A stretch of DNA of 64,000 nt from Siniperca chuatsi (taxonomy: Eukaryota > Chordata > Actinopteri > Centrarchiformes > Sinipercidae): NCBI RefSeq assembly GCF_020085105.1, contig NC_058045.1, positions 20,659,333 to 20,723,332 on the forward strand. Direction: 5' to 3'. The notes under the pieces were generated by a model. The model searched no databases and was not told where the DNA came from. It was given only the letters and a program-made list of their open reading frames with translations. Of this stretch, positions 48,481 to 61,359 are shown in pieces; positions within the stretch are counted from its first letter, which is position 1, and each line of letters begins with the position of its first letter. Made by a program: the position numbers and the translations under genes.

Positions 48481-51400
48481 AGCCAATTAAAAACATACCT
48501 GACACCAAAAGTTGAATAAACCTGCCATGGTTCTGCTTTGCAATGTAAAAAAAGGTTGCTGCTTTGAAACACATTTATCAAAAAAAGAGACAATTAACCC
48601 TTTATCATTCCATGGCTTTATCTACCTTCAACATGAGCAGGGCATGGCAAGCATCTTGACATGTTGCAGGAAAAGCAAAGGCGTGGTTAATATCTATGGC
48701 TGCATTCCACTTAGAGGAGGTGCCAGGTTTTGTGCTTGCTGGCTCACTGTAGTAGCTTACTGAGACACTTAATGTACCTGAGCATCTTAATGTTGAATAC
48801 AAGTCAAAATGTCTGCTGTGAAGAAGATCTATAACAAGCAAATAAGAACATGATAACCTTTATCATACATAGAGATATTGGTGGTTTGTCCAACATTTTG
48901 ATGACATTTTTGATTGGCATCCCTTCAATTTTGCAATTAAAAAATTCTGACCAAGATAAGTTCTTAGTACAGTACTAATTTTTCATTAAAAACTTACAAG
49001 TGCTCTCTGGTGAACAGGTTTAAGTTACCTATCTTTAGCATTTCTTTACTGCAACGTTGATATAAGGATTCTTAAGTGATTTTGGTGAACCCCTGATAGT
49101 CAAGTGAAAATTTCCACTTTTAGTGACTGTGCATCTTTGTGACTTCTGACCTTTCCTATAGGGCCAACATCAGGCCACATTTCCATTTGAGACTCCATGA
49201 GATTTTACCAGGTATGGTGAAAAAAAGTTTCCACACAAAATATTTCTAATCTGTTGTGGTCAACTGAATTAATTGCAATGAAATAAGCTGACCACATTCA
49301 TGCTCTACATGTTTTAATTTAAATGGCTCCATTGGCTTTTCCTTTAGCTCACCCTTAGGACTTAATGTTGACTTTTAGCCACATTATTGGCTTGAAGAAC
49401 AACAAAATAGAACCTTATTTCACATATTTCATAGGAACAGCCCAAGCTTCTAACAAAAGGCATCCAGTTTTTTCACCAGCATTCAAGAAACTGGACAACT
49501 GGCCAACAAAAGCAACACATGACTCAAGGTCATTCATTGCCATAATGCAAAGGTGGTGAGCTACAGTGTGGATCTTACTCTCTTGGAAAAGATTTATAAC
49601 CTGATCAGGATTAGTGTATGAAAATTCTCCTGCACATTGCCCTTCATCTTTAGGTATGAGGATTCCTTAAAAGCTGCTGGGAAACGTGCCGTTGTTTGCT
49701 TTATGCACCCCCCTCCTAACATCATACAGTTTAGAACTTCACTCACTCACTGATTTAAAGGGCTTATCTGTCTCCTATGTCTGCCCAGAAAGCCAGATCA
49801 AAAACTAGACCTTTCCTAAATGATTCCTCACACCCTGAAAGTGTGTTTTTTATGGTGGTAAAACCTGCAAGGGTGATCAGTGCAGGTATCTCTTCTCAAA
49901 CTTCTCAAACTTCCAAGGAACACACAACCAGTTTTTTTTTTTAACTGTTTTATGTCAAAATGGATAAAAAAAAAAACAAAAAAACACATTGTTAAATATT
50001 TGAAAGTATTTCAAACATAGGCCTCTGTCTCAGCACAACAAAACTGTTGGCCTCCATTGAGGTGTGCTGTAAATGAATACTTGTGAACTAACCTAACCGC
50101 CCACCGCCATAGTCTGTAAATCCATGAACTAAGTCCCAAATTTGGTTAACCCTTTTCTTGACAGAGGTGCCAAGGTTCTCCAAGAGATTAAGGCTATAGA
50201 TTATTATATCATTTAACAAGTCTTTAGAAGCACCAAAATCCTATATATACACACACACACAAATTAAATACACAGCATACACTCACAAATTAACATAGTA
50301 CCTCAAAAGGTACTTCCAATTCTGCATAAATAGGACCTCCATTGATATTAGGACACTGTTTAAAAACACCCAGCCACACCTCTTACAATTATGTGACATT
50401 TTCAAGAGTAATAATTATTTAAGTAGTGCAGATTCTCAAACTTCAGATCAAAGAGAAAGAACAAAGACAATACATATTTTTTTATAGATACCTCAATACA
50501 TTTTATATAACCACTGAGTTAAGTACTTGAAGTACAATTGTGTTGTTTTGCAAAATATTAGTCAATTGTACAACAATGACCTTTACTTGTTATGTTACAA
50601 GACCTCTAATGGTTAGAGGTCTTGTTGTAACATAAAAGAACTAATGACAAAGGCATTTCTACATTTTAAATTGATAGTGCTAATGGACAAACAACTTAAT
50701 TTACCTTAGAACAAGTTAACTCTTACAAAAGTCTGAACGATCCTGTTTAAAACAGTAGCATTTAAAAAAAACTAAAGGACAAATGTCTTTGTAGAAGGGG
50801 GCTTTAGTTATCCACTTCTACACGACTCAATCCAGTGAGCTCTGCACTGCACACTGGTTACACCTCTGTACTGTCGAATGTCACTTCAGGCATGCTGATG
50901 TTTAGACTCCTATGAAATCTCATTTTTTCCTCATATTTACTTGCTACATGATTTGTTTTTGCCTTACTGCATTTCTCTACATGGAGGGTACTTCTCTAAC
51001 AGATAATGCACAATAAAGTCATGTAGAAGTAGGGGACTCAATAACTTGTATAACATTTATAACAAACCTGATATTCACCCAACAGCACCAAAAGTATTGC
51101 ATAAAATGTTTCTAAATGTAGCAGCATTTGTAATAGCTGCAAAATTGTTATAGAACTAAAACCTTCATTTGTCATTCAGCTTACACTGACCTCTCCCCAA
51201 AAGCCATCTGAATGCTTGACAGTCATTGCAATTGGATCTCAGTATTTACTGTTGTATGGCAGCTGCTGCCATGGTGAAAAGTCAGTATAGCCAAAACTTC
51301 ATTTAAACATCAAAACAAGGCAAAGCTTAAACTCCTAATTTTTGCTATACCGAAGGTTTTAATATGAAGAAAATCCATACATGTGCATTAGCTTTTAATG

Positions 51401-52367
51401 ATATAGAAATATATTTGGCATCCTGGAGTGAAGAGATTGAAAGGAGGAAGTAGTATTAACTTGCATTTACTAAATTACGTAATGGCGGGTATGTCCTTTA
51501 TAAGCAGGTAAGATGCTGTGTGGCTCCAGTAATGCTCTTTTCCACACAATACCTGTAATATAGACATACAGGGAAACAGCGTGCATAGCACCAACCAGAG
51601 TAACGCTCATTACAGCATCAATTCCACTAAACCTACTTTTGTTTCACAACAGGATCGAGTTTGTATCCAAGGTAACAAAACCTGACAAGTCAATCCAACC
51701 AAGTTTGCTGAATAAATATTTGTAAAATAACTAACACAAGTATTACTAGCATGGATTAATTAAATGATGTAAGAGAAGCAGTCTCCTGGGTTTTAGAGAA
51801 GTTTTTAGTAACATCCACTGATCTGATTGTTATTCCCAAATTGTTAGATGATCAAATAACCTTGCGAGTAACCCTTTTATATATTTAAGCACAGCACAGT
51901 AGGTACACAGTCAAATTTGGATCTTGAAACATGAAAGAAATAGACTGAAATAATATGTGATTTGCACAATTCTCTCTTTAAATTGAAAGCCTTGGTATTT
52001 TTTGACAACTGGTCCAAAAATCAATTTTAACACTTCAGTTTAGTATGGTTAGCATGCGTCTAAATAACTTGGACCAAGCAGCTGATAATTTGCAGATTAA
52101 TAAATGGTAAAAATAATTAAAGCCTTAAAGTCAATTCATAAGATGTTGAGCAAATTTCCAAAATTCTGTTTTTAAAAAGGTAAAGTCAATACATTTCATA
52201 TAAGATTTACAAAAACAGTTACTCACTTTTTCTTTATGAGTCATAGCAGTAGTCAGATTTCATTGACTTTTCTTTTTACATTTTACACATTCAGGTGTTA
52301 TGATCCACTGACTGAGAAGTACACTTCTTGTTGGCAAGACACACACACACACACACACACGCACTCT
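48480..52367. other. RIBC2-GALNT8 intergenic region and GALNT8 3' UTR
   Basis: This 3.9-kb AT-rich stretch lies between the RIBC2 promoter and the GALNT8 stop codon. Part must be the GALNT8 3' UTR, which runs toward lower coordinates. In a visual scan I saw no AATAAA on the minus strand; ATTAAA variants occur near 51358 and 51393. The stretch contains a short perfect-stem hairpin (50590-50635) and several poly(A)/poly(T) runs (for example near 49930-49985). No ORF here resembles a known protein. Confidence 0.65.
50590..50635. other. Short inverted repeat (20-bp stem, 3-nt loop)
   Basis: TTATGTTACAAGACCTCTAA at 50590-50609 is followed by TGG and then by its reverse complement with three extra bases (GTT) inserted. 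The transcript would form a tight hairpin with one bulge. The stem is shorter than a usual pre-miRNA, so a degraded palindromic repeat is at least as likely. Confidence 0.6.
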
Positions 52368-55300
52368 TCAAAAGGCTTTGATTATGTTTTGGATTTCCCA
52401 TCTTTGGCCAGAGCAGTCCTGTATTCGAAGTTTGCCATTTTTAATCTCCAAACATCTTTTCGTCTGTCTGTTCTTTAGTTCTTTGCCCTAGAAAAGAGAA
52501 TAAGTGTCAAAAATGCTGATGCACGGTATGTCATCATAATATTCAGACAACTGCAGTCAATATTTTAAAGTGGTCATATTATGCTCCCCCCCCCCTTTTC
52601 TTTGTGTTAGATATCTTTTTTGTGCATGTAATAAAGTTTGCAAGTGAAAAAGCCCAAAGGGAGTTGCCCTCTCCCACAGAAAACACTGCTCCTGAACTGC
52701 CTAAAAAACAGCTCGATTGTAGTCCGGCCTTCACTTCCGTAACGTATCTACGTCACTGTCACGCGCGTCATAATGCACAAATTGAGCAGTTTCCACAAGT
52801 AGACCTAAATATGAGATTAAAATAACGTTAGATACCCTCCAGGCAGTCAATTGACAAAGCTGTGACTGATGTAGAGACAATGCACAGTTACAATGTTACC
52901 TATGAAAAATAAATTAGTTACAAATGAATATCTTATCACTCTGAAATGTCGTGCTCCAGTCTCAGTTGTGAAGCTGGTTCATGTTGTTGGAACATGTACG
53001 GCTGAACCAAAGCCATAGTTACCGGCTTTGTTTTGGATCACACTACATTGCTCGTCAGGACCTGCCCTACTCTGCTTCTGATTGGCTAGTAGTCCTTACC
53101 TAGGCACTGTGCATGTGCAACTCCCAACAAAGATCGAATAGAAGTGAGATGCCTCACTCGGTAGCTAAAACGGAGCGTTCAAGACACATGGTGAAAAGAG
53201 GTGATGCAGCAATGTGCAGTATGAGAAAAAAAAAATTATTATTATTATTATTTTTTAAATTAAACCATGTAAGCCTATTCTGGTACAACCCCAAAATAAA
53301 AATTTGGAACCTGAAAATGAGCAATATGACCACTTTAAGCTATGAGTTACCCTAAACTCATCCACCCTCTAATTTCCAAAAAAGGTGAGACACACTAACT
53401 TTTACTAACCAGCGACATTTCTTCCCCGACTTTCATATACTTGTTTTCATAATAGTTTCTTAGTAGTACCTGAGTGAAGTCCCAGTAAATCCCCATTCCT
53501 TTCTGCATAGCTTCTTTGCAGTTGTAAAGGCCAGGGTCAGCTTCTTTTTTGCCAACGTCAGTCAAACACCGGTTGTCGTTGTACTTGTGGGACTTGATGC
53601 CGCCGATGTAGAGCTCACCATTTTTGCGGTAATAAGTGAACTAAAAATATAAAAAAAGTTCGGCAAGCAGATGGGGCAGTTAAATAAGCCGACAGCAACA
53701 AACAACATTTCCGATTACGGCCTTTAACTTTCAGAGACTAATCATTAATCTTGACAACTGCATTTAGCTGCTTTACTTACTTGAGGTCCATAGTAGTAGC
53801 AATTGTAAGCGATGGGTGTGTGACCTGGTACTGGGCCTTGGTCTATGCACATGTCAGCATCGAGATTCTTCATCTGTAAGAGGTGAGTTAATCAATCATT
53901 TTATCAAACCCAGTGAAAATGTATCAAACACTATGGCAGGTAAGAGTCAGTCAATTAAATGTGTCAATGCATGTTGCACACACCCTGCAGTACTTCCTCT
54001 ACCACACATACAAAGCACTAGATAAAATGAAACTTACTCCTCCATAGGCAAGTAGGTTGTCCCAGGGATCCAGCTTGGGATACACATTTTCCAGATACCA
54101 TTTGAAAGGTTTACAGTTCAACCTTTCCCTGAGTTTTTTCCTCTCCGAGATATCCCCAATGTCAATTCCGTGATTCTGCAGAGGCAAAGAAACTGCCATG
54201 ATTTGTTTGTGATATTCTGCCATTCAAATAACTCCACTTTAGTTTTAAGAGCTAAGAGACAGAAATACATTCATAACTAAATATCTACTCATAAGAAAAG
54301 CTTAATTGTGAGGCCTTGAATGTTCATCCTGCATCCTGTGTTCTTGACTACATTTTAAATACCTCAAATGGCAAGTTCCAAGCCAAGTTGATGTTGTGTT
54401 TGTATTCATCCATCCAGATTTCTGCTACCCTCAGGGAGTTTCTCTTCATGGCCGGGCTCAGGTCAGGCATGTAGGGCTTGTGGAATCTCTCGATGTGGGC
54501 GATCTTGGAGCATGGTACTACTTCAACACTGCCTCCACATGTCCACACCTGTGAGCAAAAAAAAAAAAAAAAAAAAAAAAAAGCACACTTTACTTTATAC
54601 TACTCAATAAAACTGAATCATTGATCAGTCACTAATGATAACTGTGCAATTGCAAAACATGAGTAAAAACAAATGTAGCTAAGAGCTACTTAGATCTGTG
54701 GGAACTTCATATACGCATTTGACACATTGTTTGCAGGGCCCCATCTCTTCTTAGGAGACCCCTGCGGCTGCCCCATAAATTACTATATTTAAAAAAAAAA
54801 AAAAAGTTAATTACAATATATCATTTTCCAGGCTACCAACTTTAGGAAGTTACTTCTCACAGAAATAGTCCAGCACATAACCCTCTGTAAAACCATTATG
54901 TGTTGTTTATAATATGGATATAAACAAAGTAGATATAATGTGTTAAATTAGTTAACTTTAATGGTTCCGGCAGATTGTGTTACCTTTGGACAGAGCCGGG
55001 CTAGCTGTTTTCCCCGTTTCCAGTAAGCTAACTGACTGCTAGCTGTAGATTCATACTTACTATACAGACATCAAAGTGGTATCAATCTTCACATCTAACT
55101 GTCAGCAAGAAAGTGAATAAGCATATTTCTAAAACTATTTCTTTAAAAAGGGACATTAGTCCCCCATTTTCCTTTTGTGGGAGTATGGCTTTCAAACAGC
55201 TCTAGCAGAGGCTAGCTCAGACTACAGTGCTCCGGTGCTTTGAGATCCATCAGGCTCTGATCTGACAGCAGTAAAGTCTGTTTACACTGTGTGTACGCCC

Positions 55301-58300
55301 ACACCAGAAGCTTCATGAACTACAAGAGTGGCTGGCTGTCATTCATTTTCAATGGGAGCTGGTGACGAGAAGCATCCGACACCGTGGCAGCAGTGAGCTG
55401 CTGCAGAGTGTGACAAATGGCACTGAACATTGAATTAGCCATGATCATTTAGAATATATGCTTTGTTTTGGTTATGTTACAGTGTGTGCATTAGGCAACA
55501 CCACTTCAGGTACCGCTGACAAGACAAATTACAATCCTGGAAGGTCCATTTGAGTAATCCATGGGTTTCAGATGGCAAACACTGCACAGTGTTTAATAGG
55601 TAAACAAAGTGAGAGGGGTAATTGTACTGAAACAAGGATCTGTACTGGTGCAAGTTGGCCTGGGACTGCGTCATCAGGTGTAGGATTTGATATTAGATAG
55701 GTGTGGCTTACTTACACGAATTCCCAGCTCAACGTTTTCTCCACCGTACACTTTCATTCCTTCATCGAGGACTCCAATTTCACCTAGAAACTTCCTGTCA
55801 GCAACAAAGATCCCCATGACAGATGGACTCCTGAAGTGAAAGACGACAACTGTTACGACTGTATAATTTCAAACTTGTACAGAGTACATCAGCATTACCA
55901 TGAAAGTAAAACTGTTAAATCATCAACAATGCCTCATCCAAGATACAATTTAGAAAAGACCATAGCATTATATTTGTTTGACATATGTAAATGAGAACAA
56001 GACATGACTGATTTCACTTTAACTTACTTTCCAGGTAATGAGCTGTCGTTGAGTTTGTAATACTCTGGCGTAAAACTCTCATACATGCACCATAAAGCCC
56101 AGTCGAAGGCGTGTGATGCTGGAAGGTATTCAATAACCTTGAGGTCGTCAAAGTTGACTCTGTCAAACACTGGGGACACCACCACTGTTCGGTCAGCTTT
56201 GATCTGTGTCAGCAGGGGTTCAGCCCTGCATGAGGGGAAGGGAGGAGAGGGCCTTCACACATCACTGCAACACACTTCCTGTATTTAAAGCTCCACACAG
56301 TTTGTGTGTCTCACAACGTGTCATTGTCCTTTCCTGAACAATTACCAGTGAGCCTGCTGATTCAATATTTCTCTCTTTGCGGAAAATGACTAACTTATGA
56401 ATAAGAGCTGGCTTGTGTTGCGGATCAGTGCCAGTCACTTCTTTATTACCTCAGTGGCTGTTAAGATTAATCTTACACAAACAGGTAGAGCACACCAAGC
56501 CTGTTTGTTTTGAATGCCTTAAACTCACATGCACTTAAGTTTAATTTTTACACAACCCAAGTGAAGCTTGGTGCGGCATTTAAAAAAGGTGGAGGGAGCT
56601 TCAGACTACCCACATAAGCCAGTTTTTCATTTTTCTCAAGCAGAATTACAAGTCAGCTTGCCACACTATTGCACTTGGTCGCTCCTTTACAAATGAGTCT
56701 TTGACTAGACGGTTGCCAGTCTGAGCAGCACTCGCCCTTCCCTCATTACCACCACTGCAGTGCCGTTGTGCAAGGCCTTTAAGCCCTGATTGCTCCAGTG
56801 GAGCTCCTCAGTGGGCAGTAGATCATACTGTGGTTGTACTGGGATCATACTTGCCCGAAGAAATTAGGTTGTCTGAGTCAGTGTCTTCGTTTAAGTCTCT
56901 TCTCAAAACACATTTTTATCTGAAAGCATATCCTGATTTTACCTGAACTGGCTGTTTATTTTATTGCTTTTATGTATTTTATTTCTTTATATTTCGTCAT
57001 TCACTGTGGTATTTTATTTCTCTTGTTGTGAAGCACTTTGTACTTTGTTTTGATAAGTGCTCTAAAAATAAAAAGTTTTTATAATAATAACAAACACCAC
57101 CACCGTGGTTGTACTGGGAAAATGTGTCAAAAAAATGTGTCAGGGCGTTCCTGAAAAAGACTATTACTCTCAGGAAAACTATACTGGTTAAACAAAGGCT
57201 AAAATGTGAGGCAGGCTAACTTTGGCATCACCTCACCAGAGTCAGTTTGTACTTCTGTAGAACTTTTGTAAAAATGTAATAACTCTGTAGATACACTAAA
57301 CATTGCAATGTCAGTGCTGGTGGTAAACTTGAAGATTTTAATCTCAGTAAAACATCTGAAAAAAGCCTGAACTTTAGGAAGACACGAGTTAGCATGGCTG
57401 CAACTAATATATAACGTTATACAAGACTTCAACTTACTGTACATCACCTTTGAAAGTGTAATCAAGTATTACACATAAACCAGCGTGTAAAAAGGCTTTG
57501 TTTTTGCCATGTTCTTACCACATGTCATGGACTTCGATGTGTGCATCCAGGATGGCCACCACGTCAGCAGTAGCAGCCCTCCACCCAGAAGCCCTGGCGT
57601 AAGCAAGGCCCTTCTGCTCATTGTGCTTCACTCTTGTAATACGGAGACTTGGGTTCTGCTGCTCAAGCGACTTCACGTACATGTCAAGGTCCCCCATCAG
57701 GTCTTCTGTATTGAAAGGAGAATGTGGGCATATATTTTGAGATTTGGGGAGATACAAGCTTGACAGATATAGTTTTTACTATAGCAAGTTTAGATGAGGC
57801 AGTGATACCAGTTTCCACATTTATTACCCAGAATGCAAAGCAGACACAAAGCATGTTGAATTTTGAGAAGAGCCACAGTTCTGATCATAGACATGCCTCA
57901 CAGTATGCATTTCAATACAATGGTCCTGTGATAAATACTTTTGTGAAATGTTCAGTTTATGTTGCGATTGTCTGATTTGAAGTCGTAGTTAGTGATGATG
58001 TACTCATTGCATTATACTGAAATGTGTTTCTAATGTTTTATTCACCCATGTATGCAAGTTAGGCTGGACAGAACAAATGAGAAATACATCGTTATCACTA
58101 TAATGTGTGTCTCAAATATAAGACTACCGCCAGCACCTGGTTAGCTTAGCTAGGCATAAAGAGTAGAAATAGAGGGAAACAGCTAGCCTGGCTCTGTCCA
58201 AAAGGTAACAAAATCTGCCTACTAGCACCTCAAGAGCTCACTAATGAATACATTATCTCGTTTATTAAATGTGTACAATGTCAAACTATTGCTTTAAAGC

Positions 58301-60183
58301 TAGCCATTATCTCCTTCAAAAGGAGACTGGAGACTGTAGTGTTTTTGTTTTGAACAAAAACTTGGGCAATATGGGCGGCAGTAGCATTTGCACAATGAAA
58401 ACAGGTTTTAACAGCCCTGCCTGCCTCCCTGTAATCTGTGTAACTGCTTTTGTGAGTCACGCGTCTGTTTGCACAATCTGATACTTTCGGAACCAACTAA
58501 CCATTAGAGCTGTGGTCATCCACCATTATTATCTCCTTCAGCAGATTTTTAGGTGTGCGGTCTATGATGCTACGCAGGGCTCTTTTGATGATAGACAGGG
58601 CTTCATTCAGGTAGATCAGCACCACTCCGAGACTAGGCAGGTCCTTTGGGTAACTCTTTTTTGCACACCTATTCAGAAACAGAAGGATTTTTAACTAAAA
58701 TCAATGTCTTTTGCATCAGTAAGGTGCGTAAAGGCTTTATCTAAAGACAAGCCATGACAACAGAATTATCAGCAAACAATGAACTGGGTGTAGTCTATAG
58801 GGGACAATTTCTGAATGAGTGTATGAAGTGGAGTAACAGGTCTGACATCAAGGGAAAGCTGCACCTTGGATCTCTGGTATCAGGAAGAACTCGATCTAGA
58901 GGAAGGCGATCGCTGAGAAAAACGTTGTATCCATACTTCACAAACAAACCCTGTGCTTCTCTTTGGTCATCCTCAGACAGATTCTCCCCCCACTCCTTGA
59001 ACAGGGCAGAGTCAGGGAACAGTTTATTGGACATTTTCTCTTTGGGGGGCTCCTTTTGGTCCTGGATCTTTGCTTCAGGTTGCTCTTTCTGCTCTGGCTG
59101 CTTCATGACCGGTGGCTGTTCGACCTCTGCAGCTTTTCTCTGTCTGCCTCGGTCCTCTTCGAGAATTTTCTGCATGGCATCCTGCTTTTGCTCAAAAGCT
59201 CGGAGTACATTGTCTTGACAAATTTGAGATAAAAAAGGATGACAGGGAGAGGGCAAAATGAGCCAGAGACATGATCACTTTTTGCAAAGAAAATACTGGA
59301 CTAGATGTAAAAAAAAAAAGTTTAAAATTAAAATAAAAAATAATCAAGGAATTGTTTTCTAAATTAAAATTAAGCATTTTCCATGCGATGAATGATTGAT
59401 TCTACATAAAGATAACATTTTATTTATACCCAGGTGGAAATTAGGTGTTACAGCAGCACAACAGACAAACCAGATAGATTATATTGTTTGTTTTTTAAAT
59501 TATTATTAAATATAAAATTATATAGATAGATGACTTGTTTTCATTTAATAACTCAAATGTTGCACTTCTGTTGAAATTTTAGCAAATTTAATGGAGCAAA
59601 CTATAAGAAAAAAGTTCCATTAGAAGCCATTCATCTAATATTACAACATCAGGGAGCCTGCACGAACAAGCATTTCCTCCCTCTGTCTCTAAACGAATAA
59701 AACTCCTGACACACTAATATTCTCATTTGTCGTATTTTTTTCCCCAAACACGCAGATGAGATTAGCATACAATAGCCTACCTTTGAGGAACTTGTTTGGT
59801 AGTGAACTGAGATTGAATCCCTCCACTTACTTCCTACACTGGGAAGTTAAACCGGACTGAACCTAATTTTCTTTCAATTTCGTCATTTTCATTTGTAGTG
59901 AAGAATTGGCTGAACACGATGATGAAGAAAAAAAAGTGCCAATCAATCAAGAGTAACTTGTACACATCCAGTACAGGAGAAAGATGAATGATTGTCTCAA
60001 CTCACGGAGATTGCTGACGCTTGCCTCCAGGTCAGATAAACTCCTGACTATATGCGGTGTGTCCAGCTCTTTGTCATTCCCCGTCGCGTGCTCATATCCA
60101 CTCTTTAGATACATGCCTATGCAGAAGACGAGCCCAATCCCCCCTAATGAGAGGACTGGCCGCTTTAACCACGTTGCTCTCAT
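52368..60183 (-). CDS. galnt8: Polypeptide N-acetylgalactosaminyltransferase 8-like, 11 exons
   Basis: This is a Golgi type II membrane enzyme of the GT27 family, which starts mucin-type O-glycosylation. Exons from the start: 60183-60006, 59213-58865, 58668-58502, 57705-57519, 56225-56028, 55830-55716, 54548-54363, 54175-54038, 53873-53781, 53640-53470 and 52487-52368; 1902 nt, 633 residues (human GALNT8 637). A transmembrane anchor lies at about residues 9-26. The stem is E/K/Q/P-rich. [26 protein letters not shown] and IMVDDHSS precede the metal-binding DAH at 285-287 and YGGEN at 388-392. The ricin-type lectin domain runs from about 505 to 633 (CID, CLT, CLEI, QRW). DAH instead of DSH, and the overall match, place it in the GALNT8/9/17/18 group, whose catalytic activity is low or unproven. 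The ATG at 60183 was chosen because the longer frame starts only with TTG at 60213. Confidence 0.95.
52569..53334. mobile_element. Complete MITE with TTAA target-site duplication
   Basis: The 766-bp element lies in GALNT8 intron 10. It starts AGTGGTCATATTATGCTC at 52569 and ends GAGCAATATGACCACT at 53334, a terminal inverted repeat with one 2-bp gap. TTAA flanks both ends exactly (52565-52568 and 53335-53338). A TTAA duplication is characteristic of the piggyBac superfamily. It has no transposase ORF, so it is non-autonomous. The interior contains GATTGGCTAGTAGTCCTTAC and an (ATT)n run; I recognise it as a very abundant fish repeat. Confidence 0.9.
54557..54583. repeat. Poly(A) run forming the polypyrimidine tract of GALNT8 exon 7
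   Basis: About 26 consecutive A on the plus strand are 26 T on the coding strand, directly upstream of the exon 7 acceptor GCTCACAG. Such a long homopolymer is prone to length change and could affect splicing efficiency. Confidence 0.9.
54790..55190 (-). repeat. Interspersed fish repeat (CAGCTAGCCTGGCTCTGTCC type), inverted copy, GALNT8 intron 6
   Basis: Read on the minus strand it contains GGGGAAAACAGCTAGCCCGG, CTCTGTCCAAAGGTAACAC and ATGTGCTGGACTATTTCTGT. These blocks match a widespread fish repeat and the shorter copy at 58080-58320, which is in the opposite orientation. No coding capacity is seen. Confidence 0.7.
56872..57092 (+). mobile_element. LINE 3' end fragment, GALNT8 intron 4
   Basis: The fragment is nearly identical to the last 220 bp of the LINE at 61850-62695 (shared blocks include TTTAAGTCTCTTCTCAAAAC, GCATATCCTGATTTTACCTG and TTGTTGTGAAGCACTTTG). 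Its 5' part still encodes [12 protein letters not shown], the C-terminus of an L2/CR1-type reverse transcriptase. It is a 5'-truncated insertion of the same family. Confidence 0.88.
58080..58320 (+). repeat. Interspersed fish repeat (CAGCTAGCCTGGCTCTGTCC type), GALNT8 intron 3
   Basis: The core GGGAAACAGCTAGCCTGGCT followed by CTGTCCAAAAGGTAACAAAA matches the inverted copy at 54790-55190 at roughly four of five bases over the best-conserved 60 bp. The end, CAAACTATTGCTTTAAAGCT, is also typical of the family. Confidence 0.7.
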
Positions 60184-60500
60184 ATTGATAACGCACCTAC
60201 TGACCCCCAGCAAGAAACTAAAACCTCAGACGGCTCTGGCACACACTTAGATGGACGTTACCGGACTGACGGGTTCAACCAGCCTGTACATGACGCTATT
60301 TTCGGATTGTTATGTTCATTAGTTTAAAAGCGAGCGAACACGTGTGGTGAGACCTGTCCTTCCTCTGCCGCGTTCCATATTTGGCGCAGGTGTTCCATTT
60401 TTTTTTTTTAAGGGGCAGGTGTTCGTAATTAGTGGTCTTCGTGACGTCGTGACCTGCGCAGTAGGCTACCCCCAACACTGAAAAAGGAGAAAACTAAATT
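60184..60500 (-). promoter_or_regulatory. galnt8: Putative proximal promoter of GALNT8 exon 1a
   Basis: Upstream of the 60183 start there is a CpG-rich patch with TGACGTCG at 60442-60449, one base from the CRE octamer TGACGTCA, and a CTGCGCAG segment near 60453-60461 resembling an NRF1 half-site. Whether these bind anything is unknown; they support a promoter here independent of the one expected before exon 1b. Confidence 0.4.
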
Positions 60501-61359
60501 CTTACAAGAAATTGAAATGGTAATATAAAGACAACTTTTTAGGGAGAGCTGTGAGAACAGAGACAAAAGGTAAGCTTTTGTGTCCGTTTAGAAATAGAAT
60601 TAATGTAACAGGTGACATTAACAACACAGTACATTAGACAGTAAATGCATGTTCATGTAGTCATGTTATTGGTTGTGTGAGAATAAAATTTTTTAATGAA
60701 GGTTGCTTGCCTATTATATTAATACCATGTTGAAACTTTTGTACACATATATACACACACACAGGGCATGAGGCTTAACAATTAACAAAGTGTTGTCCTG
60801 CAGACTTGCTGACTGCAGGGAAAAGTTGATTAGCTGTTGCAAACAGGCTACATTTATACAAAGAAACAGGGATATCAGAAAGAACATCATGCACTGAGGA
60901 CAGTATGTATTGTAATAACCATGAGAGGAAAAGTATCAGTTTTGGGGAACGAAGCAGAGACTTTAGCAACTTACAAACAGAGGAAGTGTAGGATTCCTCC
61001 ACTAGAGTGCTGTCTCCACACGAAGGGTGGAATCGTGTGCCAAGAGGCTGGGACCAGCCTGTGCACCACCGCAGGGAGAGCTAAGTCTAAACCACAGCTC
61101 CTCCCCACCTCTGTAGAAACCTATCAGATAGTTGTACATTTTCATTTAAAACTCTGTGTAATGTTAAGAATAGCATTCTTTTTTAGGATGATGGCTACAG
61201 ATTAACAGCTTGCTGACTGTGGTTTTCTGAATAGAAAAGATCCTTGTACAAGATGCTTTTGATCCTCCAATTCTTTAATAAATGCCAAATTAAGGAATAG
61301 CTTCTCTCCAGACTTTTCTTTTGCAAATAAACGAACGCGCTGACAGTTGTCAAAACTCA

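Noticed and set aside
48512..49559. Several plus-strand frames of 60-83 codons between RIBC2 and GALNT8
   Set aside because: There is no similarity, no splice context and no codon bias; they are expected by chance in this sequence.
58754..59218. Plus-strand frame of 154 codons
   Set aside because: It is exactly antisense to GALNT8 exon 2, which has clear family motifs and splice sites.
60184..60213. N-terminal extension of GALNT8 by 10 residues
   Set aside because: The extended frame begins with TTG; the first ATG is at 60183, which also gives a normal short cytoplasmic tail.
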